NCBI GenBank assembly: GCA_964486555.1
Contig: CAZANP010000066.1
Location: forward strand, 1-8,716
Source of the DNA: 4484-232 sp964486555
GTDB lineage: Bacteria; Thermotogota; Thermotogae; Thermotogales; Thermotogaceae
DNA length: 8,716 bases
Direction of reading: 5' to 3'
A program made the translations under genes and the position numbers. Below, piece by piece: positions 1 to 6,616 of this stretch. The number at the start of each line of letters is the position of its first letter. Position 1 is the first letter of the stretch. The notes beneath the pieces were generated by a model. It was given only the letters and a program-made list of their open reading frames with translations. It made no database searches and was not told the DNA's origin.

Positions 1-1173
1 TTCGCAAAGCAAAAGATAGTTCTGAACTCATACGCTTCAGACCCTGCACCAAAGAAGGCTTTAGCTGAACTTGTGAAGATGTTTGAAGAGAAATATCCAG
101 ATTATGAGGTCGTTGTGAACACATTCGCACACGAGGATTTCAAAACACTCCTCAGAACATGGCTCAACTCACCTGACGCTCCCGACGTTGTCACATGGTT
201 TGCTGGAGAGAGAATGAGGTATTTCGCGAGCAAGGGTCTGTTGGAACCTTTAGACGATGTTTTCACCGATAAGAGCTTTGATTCTTACTTCCCGGCAGCT
301 TTCAAGAGCTCCTGTGAATACGAAGGAAAAATCTACTTCCTACCTCAGAGCTGGTATTGGTGGGGTGTGTACTACAGGAAATCCGTTTTTGAAAAGTATG
401 GTTTGAAAACACCGAAGACATGGGAAGAATTCCTCAAAGTTTGTGAAATTTTGAAGAACAACGGGATAACTCCCATAGCCATAGGAACTAAATACCTGTG
501 GACGGCAGCCGGTTGGTTCGATTATCTGAACATGCGAATAAATGGATTAGAATTTCACAAAAAACTCACAGCTGGTGAGATTCCTTACACCGATCCTCGT
601 GTCAAAAAAGTTTTCGACTACTGGAAAGTACTCGTTGAAAAGGGGTACTTCCTTGAAAACCATCCTTCTTATTCCTGGCAAGAAGCGGCATCTTTCCTCT
701 TCAGAGGAGAGGCCGGTATGTATCTAATGGGACAGTTCATAAAAGATGTTGCTCCAGAAGAAGTCAAAAACGACCTTGATTTCTTCAGGTTCCCGATTAT
801 AGATGAGAAAGTTGGGTTGTATGAAGACACACCGATCGATGGTTTCATGATACCTGCCAAGGCGAAACACAAAGAAGCCGCAAAATTCTTCTTGAAGTTC
901 ATAGCTTCAAAAGAAGCTCAGGAATTCTACGCAAAGAGCCTTGGAAGGTTGGCTGCGAACAAGAACGTACCAGCTCCAGATGCCCATGCAGAAAAAGGTT
1001 TGAAGATGATCCTTGCCTCTGATGGCGTTATGCAGTTCTACGATAGGGACACCAACCCCGAAATGGCCACAGTTGGAATGAACGGTTTCGTTGAATTCAT
1101 GGTATATCCCAACAACATAGATAAGATATTGGAAAATCTGGAGAAAGCGAGGAAGAGGATCTTTAAGAAATGA
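1..1173 (+). CDS. Carbohydrate ABC transporter substrate-binding protein (CUT1 type), 5' end outside window
   Basis: This is an extracytoplasmic solute-binding protein that captures a sugar or oligosaccharide outside the membrane and delivers it to the two permeases encoded next. The frame is open from base 1, so the GTG at 73 and ATG at 79 are internal codons, not starts. The first visible residues, FAKQKIVLNSYASDPAPKKA, look like the end of a signal peptide running into the first beta strand of the mature protein. The visible part is 390 residues, so little more than a signal peptide is missing. Family 1 binding-protein features include an aromatic stretch WYWWGVYYRK (codons 118-127), which could stack against sugar rings, then RGEAGMYLMGQF (codons 235-246), and the late DGFMIPAKAKHKEAAKFFLKF segment (codons 280-300). 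It is the first visible gene of the transporter operon. Many aromatic residues suggest an oligosaccharide ligand, but the substrate cannot be read from the sequence. Confidence 0.93.
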   Translation, partial: FAKQKIVLNSYASDPAPKKALAELVKMFEEKYPDYEVVVNTFAHEDFKTLLRTWLNSPDAPDVVTWFAGERMRYFASKGLLEPLDDVFTDKSFDSYFPAAFKSSCEYEGKIYFLPQSWYWWGVYYRKSVFEKYGLKTPKTWEEFLKVCEILKNNGITPIAIGTKYLWTAAGWFDYLNMRINGLEFHKKLTAGEIPYTDPRVKKVFDYWKVLVEKGYFLENHPSYSWQEAASFLFRGEAGMYLMGQFIKDVAPEEVKNDLDFFRFPIIDEKVGLYEDTPIDGFMIPAKAKHKEAAKFFLKFIASKEAQEFYAKSLGRLAANKNVPAPDAHAEKGLKMILASDGVMQFYDRDTNPEMATVGMNGFVEFMVYPNNIDKILENLEKARKRIFKK

Positions 1174-1196
1174 CAGGAGGGGATTCCCTCCTGTCA
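1171..1196 (+). promoter_or_regulatory. Perfect stem-loop on the binding-protein stop codon
   Basis: TGACAGGAGGG (1171-1181) and CCCTCCTGTCA (1186-1196) are exact reverse complements around a 4-base loop, GATT. The TGA stop codon forms the foot of the stem. No T-run follows, so it is not a standard intrinsic terminator. In sugar ABC operons, a hairpin between the binding-protein and permease genes often protects the upstream mRNA and lowers permease expression. That role is inferred here. The stem itself is directly visible. Confidence 0.75.
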
Positions 1197-1208
1197 TTGA
1201 GTATAGAC

Positions 1209-1214
1209 GAGGAG
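1209..1214 (+). promoter_or_regulatory. Ribosome binding site deciding the first permease start
   Basis: GAGGAG lies 7 bases before ATG 1222 but only 4 before the in-frame GTG at 1219. The spacing favours the ATG. The core AGGAG (1210-1214) is complementary to CTCCT (1188-1192) in the right arm of the upstream stem-loop. Confidence 0.7.
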
Positions 1215-1221
1215 AAGTGTG

Positions 1222-2097
1222 ATGAAGAGACGTTGGTGGGTACCTTACGCTTTTCTCGCCTTGCCCCTCACCATGTACGTAATATGGGTCATAATCCCGA
1301 TATTTCAAACGTTCGTGTTCAGCTTCACGGATTGGGATGGAGTATCCCCCACTTATCATTTCATAGGATTTGAGAATTACAAAGAGATCTTTTCAGATCC
1401 TTATTTCATGCTTTCGTTGAAGAACAACATAAAGTGGCTACTAGCATTCGTGTTCCTCTCGGTCCCAGCGGGACTCGGTGTTGCCATCCTCTTGGATCAG
1501 AAATTTCCTGGAGGAAAAGTTTATAAAACCATGATGTACCTTCCCATGACTCTTTCATTCGTGGTTATAGGGCAGATCTGGTCTTGGATCTTGGAACCAA
1601 AATACGGTGCTTTGAACACTTTTCTGAGGACCATAGGACTTTCAAATCTTGCAAAACCCTGGCTCAGTGATCCGGGAGTCGTGACCTATGCCTTGATAGC
1701 TGCAGCCTCCTGGAGGCAGATAGCCTACGCCATGGTGTTGTTTCTTGCGGGTTTAAAAAATGTTCCCCGTGATCTTGTGGAAGCAGCTTACGTTGACGGT
1801 GCCAATTCCTGGCAGAGGTTCTGGTACGTTATACTGCCTCTATTGAGGCCTGCCATGGTTATAGCCATAACTGTCAGTGTTATAGACTCACTGAGAGCTT
1901 TCGATATAGTGTACGTACTGACGAGAGGTGGACCTTTCTACTCATCGAGTGTCCTTGCAAATTACATGTACATTCAATCTTTCCACAATTACAGAATGGG
2001 ATTTGGAGCTTCTATAGCCGTTGTCCAGTTTCTCATAACATTCGGTTTCATACTTTTGTACTTACTAAACGTCTTCAAAAGGGAGGAGAAATTTTGA
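1222..2097 (+). CDS. Sugar ABC transporter permease, MalF type
   Basis: This is one of two membrane subunits that form the channel of a CUT1 sugar importer. The protein has 291 residues, normal for the family when the long MalF-specific periplasmic loop is absent. It starts with a basic cap (MKRRWW), followed by a hydrophobic segment (~8-34). The EAA loop that docks the ATPase is at about 186-210 (VEAAYVDGANSW... ending LPLLRP), with the expected EAA, DGA and LP positions. TRGGP (234-238) is characteristic of the MalF-like branch. About six membrane spans are expected. ATG 1222 is chosen over GTG 1219 because of Shine-Dalgarno spacing. The stop overlaps the next gene as TTGA, suggesting translational coupling between the two permeases. 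Confidence 0.95.
   Translation: MKRRWWVPYAFLALPLTMYVIWVIIPIFQTFVFSFTDWDGVSPTYHFIGFENYKEIFSDPYFMLSLKNNIKWLLAFVFLSVPAGLGVAILLDQKFPGGKVYKTMMYLPMTLSFVVIGQIWSWILEPKYGALNTFLRTIGLSNLAKPWLSDPGVVTYALIAAASWRQIAYAMVLFLAGLKNVPRDLVEAAYVDGANSWQRFWYVILPLLRPAMVIAITVSVIDSLRAFDIVYVLTRGGPFYSSSVLANYMYIQSFHNYRMGFGASIAVVQFLITFGFILLYLLNVFKREEKF
2081..2088 (+). promoter_or_regulatory. Ribosome binding site supporting the TTG start of the second permease
   Basis: GGGAGGAG lies 5 bases before TTG 2094 and 20 bases before the first in-frame ATG (2109). This supports the TTG start. It is embedded in the last codons of the upstream permease gene. Confidence 0.75.
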
Positions 2098-2927
2098 AAA
2101 GAAGAATCATGAAGGGGACGATCTTTTACGTTCTATCAACAATTCTGGTGATAACATGGATGCTTCCCTTCTTTATAGCTTTCTTCACATCTTTAAAGTC
2201 CATGGATGAGATAATGATAGGAAAGGGATGGTGGTACCCGCCAAAAGCCTGGAAGTGGGACAATTACAAAACGGCTTGGGTTGACGCGAACATGAAAAGG
2301 TATTTCCTGAATTCTTTCATAATAACCGTACCATCCGTTCTTGGGGCACTTTTTGTGTCGAGTCTCAGTGCTTTTGCGCTCTCTTGGTATGAATTCAGAT
2401 TGAATAAACCCATTTTGATGATATTCGTTGGCGGAATGCTGATACCGTTTCAAATGCTCTTGATACCTGTTTATAGATTCTCGGTCAATACGGGTCTTTA
2501 CGATACTTACCTTGGTGTCATTCTCTTCCACATAGCTTTTCAAACGGGATTTTGCACTTTCTTCCTAAGAAACTTCATGTTAACAATACCAAAAAGCCTT
2601 TTTGAAGCGGCGAAAATTGATGGGGCAGGTGATTTCATGATATACAGAAAGATCATCATGCCACTCGTTGTTCCGGCCCTTGCCGCGCTTGGCATACTCG
2701 AGTTTACCTGGATATGGAACGATTACCTCTGGTCGCTCGTTCTGATTCAAAGTGATAGGATCAAGCCGGTAACGCTGGGACTTACGAACCTTCAAGGACA
2801 GTGGATAACCAGCTGGAACATCATAGCGGCTGCCTCCATATTAGCAGCTCTGGTCCCCATCTTTGTCTTTTTAGTGTTTCAAAGGTACTTCATTGAGGGT
2901 CTCACCATGGGAAGTGTTAAGGGATGA
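2094..2927 (+). CDS. Sugar ABC transporter permease, MalG type
   Basis: This is the second channel subunit of the same CUT1 importer, pairing with the permease encoded just upstream. The protein has 277 residues, the usual MalG-type size. Membrane segments begin at about residue 9. The EAA loop is at ~171-194 (EAAKIDGAGDFMIYRKIIMP then LVVP), and the C terminus, FQRYFIEGLTMGSVKG, is the conserved MalG-like tail. TTG 2094 is chosen because a strong Shine-Dalgarno sits at the right distance and the gene then overlaps the previous stop as TTGA. ATG 2109 (MKGTIF) is a less likely alternative. The stop codon directly abuts the stop of the convergent DUF368 gene. No ATPase gene follows. Confidence 0.95.
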   Translation: MKRRIMKGTIFYVLSTILVITWMLPFFIAFFTSLKSMDEIMIGKGWWYPPKAWKWDNYKTAWVDANMKRYFLNSFIITVPSVLGALFVSSLSAFALSWYEFRLNKPILMIFVGGMLIPFQMLLIPVYRFSVNTGLYDTYLGVILFHIAFQTGFCTFFLRNFMLTIPKSLFEAAKIDGAGDFMIYRKIIMPLVVPALAALGILEFTWIWNDYLWSLVLIQSDRIKPVTLGLTNLQGQWITSWNIIAAASILAALVPIFVFLVFQRYFIEGLTMGSVKG

Positions 2928-3689
2928 TCATTCTCCAAAAAACTTTGGGAATTTCAAAGCAAGAAGGAATGAAATTCCCAGAAAGAGAAAGATAATTGCG
3001 TTCATGGAAGTTGGGAATATCTTTACGATTCCAGCGAGTGTCAATCCCAGAAGAAAGGACATCGTGGCGTTCCAATATCTTCTTGTGAGGAATCCAAGCA
3101 CTTTAAAAACGAGGATCAATCCTACCAAAACTCCTGCTCCAAGAGGTATTAGTATCTTCAAATCCATCTTCGAAACGGCATGAATGGCGTCATCGTATAT
3201 TCCCATGATGAGGAGTATGAAGGAACCACTTATCCCAGGAAGCACCATGGAAAAAGCTGCAAAGATCCCTCCAAGAATCAAGATGAAATAGCCTGGAGGG
3301 AAATCTTTAGGCGTTGAGAGGAAGAGAAGAAGGGATACGGCAAATGCAAATATGGATATCAGAATCGATGATAAGGTGAAGGATATCTTTCTGGATATGG
3401 ACACAACGCCACCTGTTATGAAACCTGAAAAAACGGCAAGGCAGTATTCTCTATAATTCTGATACACAAAATCCAGAAGTTTTGAAAAAGCAAGTATTCC
3501 AAAGACGATTCCTGCACCTAGTTTCAAGAGAAAGAAAAACTTCTCCCTGTCCACTCTGAATCTCAAAAGAAGGTTAACCGTCTCTATCAACTTTTTGTAC
3601 TTTCCCGAGATGAAAAGGAAAGTTCCGCCACTTACACCTGGTATAACGTTGGCTATCCCGACAACGATACCAAGTAAAACATCCTTCAA
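2928..3689 (-). CDS. DUF368 family membrane protein, probable undecaprenyl-phosphate translocase (PopT-like)
   Basis: This is a polytopic membrane protein of 253 residues. It shows the two related DUF368 signatures: [20 protein letters not shown] (15-34) and [20 protein letters not shown] (149-168). The pair suggests an internal duplication. DUF368 proteins from other bacteria (PopT) return the lipid carrier undecaprenyl phosphate across the membrane for reuse in cell-wall synthesis. The same role here is inferred from family membership. The start is TTG at 3689: the first conserved segment lies only about 15 residues downstream, leaving little room for a later start. A weak GGTGG Shine-Dalgarno (3699-3703) lies 9 bases before it. 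The start overlaps the uvrB stop as TTGA, so the gene is probably translated by coupling to uvrB. The 253 residues are slightly short for the family. A terminator-like hairpin lies within its last codons. Confidence 0.88.
   Translation of the reverse strand: MKDVLLGIVVGIANVIPGVSGGTFLFISGKYKKLIETVNLLLRFRVDREKFFFLLKLGAGIVFGILAFSKLLDFVYQNYREYCLAVFSGFITGGVVSISRKISFTLSSILISIFAFAVSLLLFLSTPKDFPPGYFILILGGIFAAFSMVLPGISGSFILLIMGIYDDAIHAVSKMDLKILIPLGAGVLVGLILVFKVLGFLTRRYWNATMSFLLGLTLAGIVKIFPTSMNAIIFLFLGISFLLALKFPKFFGE
2937..2980 (-). terminator. Intrinsic-terminator-like hairpin inside the 3' end of the DUF368 gene
   Basis: On the minus strand, TGGGAATTTCA (2980-2970) and TGAAATTCCCA (2956-2946) form a perfect 11-bp stem with a 13-base loop. 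AAG and then six Ts (2942-2937) follow. A few more pairs are possible at the foot with one bulge. It lies before the stop codon (2930-2928), so termination there would remove the stop from the mRNA. On the plus strand the same hairpin has no following T-run, so it is at most a weak 3'-end structure for the sugar transporter operon. Confidence 0.6.
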
Positions 3690-5683
3690 CGTTTGACACC
3701 ACCAGTTTTCTTCAATTTCTCTTTCACCCTAAAGAGTTCATCTCTCAGAACGGCCGCATCTTCGTACCTCAACTCACTGGCTGCCCTGTACATTTCCTCT
3801 TCAAGGAGAGCTATGTATTCTTCTAAACTCAATGTCTCTTTCATCTCAAGAACGTTCTTCACCGACTCTTTATACACAACTTCTTCCTCTTCCATGAATT
3901 CCTCGAAAACTTTCATCTCCAGGGGTTTCACCACGGTCTTTGGCTTTATACCGTGTTTCCTGTTGTATTCTAACTGTATCTTTCTTCTCCTGTTCGTCTC
4001 CTCTATGGCCTTTTTCATAGATCCTGTTATTCTATCAGCGTACATTATGACCTTTCCATTGACGTTCCTTGCAACCCTTCCTATTATCTGTATCAGAGTG
4101 GTCTCAGACCTCAAAAAGCCTTCCACATCCGCATCCATTATGGCAACCAAGGAGACTTCGGGAAGATCCAGACCTTCTCTCAAGAGGTTGACACCAACCA
4201 CAACGTCAACGTCACCTCTTCTGAGTTTTTTCAAAACTTCTACCCTCTCTATGGCATCGAGTTCTGAGTGAATGTAAAGGGCTTTTATTCCGAGCTCCAC
4301 GAGGTATTCACTCAATTTTTCCGCCATCTTCTTGGTGAGGACCGTGACGAGAGCCCTTTCACCTCGCTCTTTCACTTTCATTATCTCGTTTATCAGATCG
4401 TCCACCTGATTCTTAGTCGGTTTGACGACGACTTCTGGATCGACGAGGCCTGTCGGCCTTATGATCTGTTCCACGACCTGGCTGGACACCGAGAGCTCAT
4501 AATCTCCGGGTGTTGCAGAGACGAAAATGATCTGATCGACCATTTTCAGAAACTCCTCAAAGGTCAAGGGTCTGTTGTCGAAAGCGGAAGGCAATCTGAA
4601 ACCATACTCCACAAGGTTCTTTTTTCTGGATCTATCTCCGTTGAACATGGCTCGAAGCTGTGGAACTGTTATGTGGGATTCATCTATGAAAACGAGGAAA
4701 TCTTCATCGAAATAATCGAGGAGAGTGTAGGGAGGTTCTCCGGGAGCTCTTCCGTCGAAATGTCTCGAATAATTTTCGATACCAGGACAATATCCCATGG
4801 CCTCCAAGAGCTCTATATCGTGAAGAGTCCTTTGCTCCAGTCGTTGTGCTTCGACCAATTTTCCGGCTTTTCTCAACTCGTTCAACCTCTCGCTTAGCTC
4901 TTCTCTTATGGATTCAACCGCTCTTCTTATCTTTTCCTCAGTGGTTATGAACTCCTGAGCAGGATATATGGTTATCTTGTCGAGTCTTTCTAAAGTGTTT
5001 CGATTCATCCTATCTATCAATTCTATGGAATCCACCTCATCCCCAAAGAGTTCTATCCTTATACCTTCATCTTGGTACGTTGGATATATCTCGATTACGT
5101 CCCCTCTCACTCTGAAGCAACCGGAAAGATCCACAGCTTCCTTCCTCATGTAACCGATTCTTGCCAGTTTCTTCATCAATTTCAGGACATCCACTCTGTC
5201 TCCTACCGAAAGCTTTATATTCATCTTATCGAAATCCGCAGGGTCTCCTGTTGCGTAGATGCACGAGACGCTCGCAACGACAAGAACGTCCCTTCGTGTG
5301 AGAAGGGATTTCAAAGTGGACATTCTCATTCTGACTATGACATCGTTGATATCGGCGTTTTTCTCTATGTAAAGATCCTTGGTTGGGATGTAAGCTTCCG
5401 GCTGGTAATAATCGTAATAGCTTATGAAAAATTCAACACGGTTCTCCGGGAAAAAAGTTTTGAACTCGTGGTACAGCTGCGCAGCAAGAGTTTTATTTGG
5501 GGATATAACAAGGGTAGGTCTGTTGACCCTAGCTATGACGTTCGCCATCGTGAAAGTCTTTCCACTTCCTGTAACCCCCAAAAGCGTTTGAAACCTGTAA
5601 CCCTTTTCGATTCCCTTAACGAGTTTCTCTATAGCTTGAGGCTGATCACCTGTCGGTTCAAATTCACTCACGAGTTTGAACAT
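3686..5683 (-). CDS. uvrB: Excinuclease ABC subunit B (UvrB)
   Basis: UvrB is the DNA-damage-verifying helicase-like subunit of nucleotide excision repair. It is loaded by UvrA and recruits UvrC for incision. The 665 residues are close to the family norm (~660-675). Visible motifs in order: Walker A GVTGSGKT (36-43); the beta-hairpin that inserts into [13 protein letters not shown] (89-98); DESH (334-337, Walker B/DEAH box); SATP (389-392); [19 protein letters not shown] (497-515); motif [11 protein letters not shown] (532-540); and the C-terminal UVR domain (~618-657, [17 protein letters not shown]), which contacts UvrC. Start ATG 5683 has a GGAGGGG Shine-Dalgarno 5 bases upstream. It is the first gene of a two-gene unit with the DUF368 gene. 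Motif VI reads QIIGRVARN rather than the common QTIGRAARN, which I take as lineage variation. No frameshift or truncation is seen. Confidence 0.99.
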   Translation of the reverse strand: MFKLVSEFEPTGDQPQAIEKLVKGIEKGYRFQTLLGVTGSGKTFTMANVIARVNRPTLVISPNKTLAAQLYHEFKTFFPENRVEFFISYYDYYQPEAYIPTKDLYIEKNADINDVIVRMRMSTLKSLLTRRDVLVVASVSCIYATGDPADFDKMNIKLSVGDRVDVLKLMKKLARIGYMRKEAVDLSGCFRVRGDVIEIYPTYQDEGIRIELFGDEVDSIELIDRMNRNTLERLDKITIYPAQEFITTEEKIRRAVESIREELSERLNELRKAGKLVEAQRLEQRTLHDIELLEAMGYCPGIENYSRHFDGRAPGEPPYTLLDYFDEDFLVFIDESHITVPQLRAMFNGDRSRKKNLVEYGFRLPSAFDNRPLTFEEFLKMVDQIIFVSATPGDYELSVSSQVVEQIIRPTGLVDPEVVVKPTKNQVDDLINEIMKVKERGERALVTVLTKKMAEKLSEYLVELGIKALYIHSELDAIERVEVLKKLRRGDVDVVVGVNLLREGLDLPEVSLVAIMDADVEGFLRSETTLIQIIGRVARNVNGKVIMYADRITGSMKKAIEETNRRRKIQLEYNRKHGIKPKTVVKPLEMKVFEEFMEEEEVVYKESVKNVLEMKETLSLEEYIALLEEEMYRAASELRYEDAAVLRDELFRVKEKLKKTGGVKR

Positions 5684-5705
5684 AGATTCCCCTCCAATCT
5701 ATTAT
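5676..5705 (+). promoter_or_regulatory. Sigma-70-like promoter for the DUF1848-MFS-MBL genes
   Basis: TTGAAC (5676-5681, 4 of 6 to TTGACA) and TATTAT (5700-5705, 5 of 6 to TATAAT) are separated by 18 bases. Transcription would begin around 5712, giving a leader of ~18 bases with GGAGGTG before GTG 5730. The -35 element overlaps the start codon of the divergent uvrB gene. The geometry is good, but the call rests on sequence alone. Confidence 0.6.
5689..5695 (-). promoter_or_regulatory. uvrB ribosome binding site
   Basis: On the minus strand GGAGGGG sits 5 bases before ATG 5683, which fixes the uvrB start. It lies in the spacer of the divergent promoter. Confidence 0.8.
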
Positions 5706-5706
5706 G
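5701..5706 (-). promoter_or_regulatory. Possible -10 element for uvrB
   Basis: CATAAT on the minus strand matches TATAAT at 5 of 6 positions and overlaps the divergent -10. No convincing -35 is found at normal spacing. The implied start site would fall at or beside the Shine-Dalgarno, giving a very short leader. Weak call. Confidence 0.25.
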
Positions 5707-5719
5707 GTATCATGAATTT

Positions 5720-5726
5720 GGAGGTG
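5720..5726 (+). promoter_or_regulatory. Ribosome binding site deciding the DUF1848 start
   Basis: The core GGAGG (5720-5724, continuing as GGAGGTG) is 5 bases before GTG 5730. It lies downstream of the in-frame TTG 5676 and ATG 5712, so those cannot use it. GTG 5730 is therefore the preferred start. Confidence 0.75.
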
Positions 5727-5729
5727 TGG

Positions 5730-6611
5730 GTGAAGTTGAAAGAATCCCATCCCGTGATTGTCTCTGCAAGTAGAAGGACAGACATCCCGGCATTTTTCGG
5801 AGAGTGGTTTTTAAGGGTTTGGAAGAGGGGATACACAATTTGGAAAAACCCTTTCAATCCAAAAGATACAAGGAAGGTGTTCTTCGACAAAACGCGTGTT
5901 ATCGTGTTCTGGAGCAAATTCCCAGAGCCCTTTCTTGATTTTTTAAAAGAAATAAATACTTTCTATTACTTTCACTTCACACTCAACGATTATCCTCATA
6001 TTCTGGAGCCCAACCTGCCATCCTTTCAAAAAAGACTACAGGTTTTCAAAAAGCTGTCATCGATTCTGGGGAAGGATAGAGTTATCTGGAGATTCGACCC
6101 GATCATAATATCGAAAAGCTTGGAGTTAACAGAAGAGGCCATATTGAGAAAAATAGAGACCATATCGAAAGAGCTCGAAGGTTACACGACCAGGATATTT
6201 GTTAGTTTTTTAACACCGTACAGAAAGGTCCTCAAAAGATTCAAAGAGAGGAACATAGAGTTTGTGGATCTCAACTACGGTGAAAGAAAAGATCTTCTTT
6301 TGAACATATACGAGATCGTAAAAAGTCGTGGCATGGAACTCCATACGTGTGCTGAACCGTTCTACGATGAAAGAATAATTCTTGGAAGCTGCATCGACCC
6401 AAGTGTCCCTTATCCCTATCTCAAGGATGACCCAGTATTTCAGGAATATATGAGAAATTCTGGAAAAGATAGGGGTCAAAGGAAATTGTGCAGATGCTGG
6501 GAGAGCGTGGATATAGGTTTTTACAACACCTGTCCTTTCCTATGCACCTATTGCTATGCTCACGATGGTGAAAAGAGATTGAGAGAGGTTACAAAAGTTT
6601 ACAAGGAGTGA
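5730..6611 (+). CDS. DUF1848 family protein with C-terminal radical-SAM-like iron-sulfur motif
   Basis: Function is unknown. The 293-residue protein matches DUF1848 by its N-terminal VIVSASRRTDIPAFF (9-23), WSKFPEPF (61-68), VIWRFDP (118-124), CAEP (207-210) and CIDP (221-224), and by its C-terminal cluster CRCWESVDIGFYNTCPFLCTYCYA (254-277, key cysteines 254, 256, 268, 272, 275). CPFLCTYC is CX3CX2C with an aromatic residue before the last cysteine, as in radical SAM enzymes, where it binds a 4Fe-4S cluster. There the motif is normally near the N terminus, whereas here it is near the C terminus. The protein has no signal peptide or membrane segment and is probably cytoplasmic. GTG 5730 is chosen for its Shine-Dalgarno and for the likely transcription start near 5712. 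A TTG at 5676 inside uvrB and an ATG at 5712 are less likely. It is the first of three genes in an apparent operon. Confidence 0.88.
   Translation: MKLKESHPVIVSASRRTDIPAFFGEWFLRVWKRGYTIWKNPFNPKDTRKVFFDKTRVIVFWSKFPEPFLDFLKEINTFYYFHFTLNDYPHILEPNLPSFQKRLQVFKKLSSILGKDRVIWRFDPIIISKSLELTEEAILRKIETISKELEGYTTRIFVSFLTPYRKVLKRFKERNIEFVDLNYGERKDLLLNIYEIVKSRGMELHTCAEPFYDERIILGSCIDPSVPYPYLKDDPVFQEYMRNSGKDRGQRKLCRCWESVDIGFYNTCPFLCTYCYAHDGEKRLREVTKVYKE
6603..6608 (+). promoter_or_regulatory. Ribosome binding site deciding the MFS start
   Basis: AAGGAG in the last codons of the DUF1848 gene is 8 bases before TTG 6617. The in-frame GTG 6608, which would overlap the upstream stop as GTGA, begins inside this motif and has no site of its own. 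Confidence 0.6.
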
Positions 6612-6616
6612 TTCTC

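Noticed and set aside
1171..1196. Stem-loop as a full intrinsic terminator
   Set aside because: No T-run follows it, and the downstream permeases need to be transcribed with the binding protein.
907..1359. Minus-strand 150-codon open frame across the binding-protein/permease junction
   Set aside because: It crosses the stem-loop and two well-supported plus-strand genes, and its translation shows no domain features.
5678..5689. GAAC-N4-ATTC as a confirmed LexA/SOS box for uvrB
   Set aside because: One base differs from the known pattern, it overlaps the start codon, and a match this short is likely by chance. It is kept only as a side note in the control-region finding.
5712..5714. ATG 5712 as the DUF1848 start
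   Set aside because: It lies upstream of the GGAGGTG site and at the predicted transcription start, so it would require leaderless translation. GTG 5730 fits better.
3693..5773. Long plus-strand open frames antisense to uvrB (3693-4271, 4268-4897, 5072-5773)
   Set aside because: They lie opposite a full-length, motif-complete uvrB, lack ribosome binding sites, and their translations resemble no protein family. They are by-products of the uvrB codon pattern.
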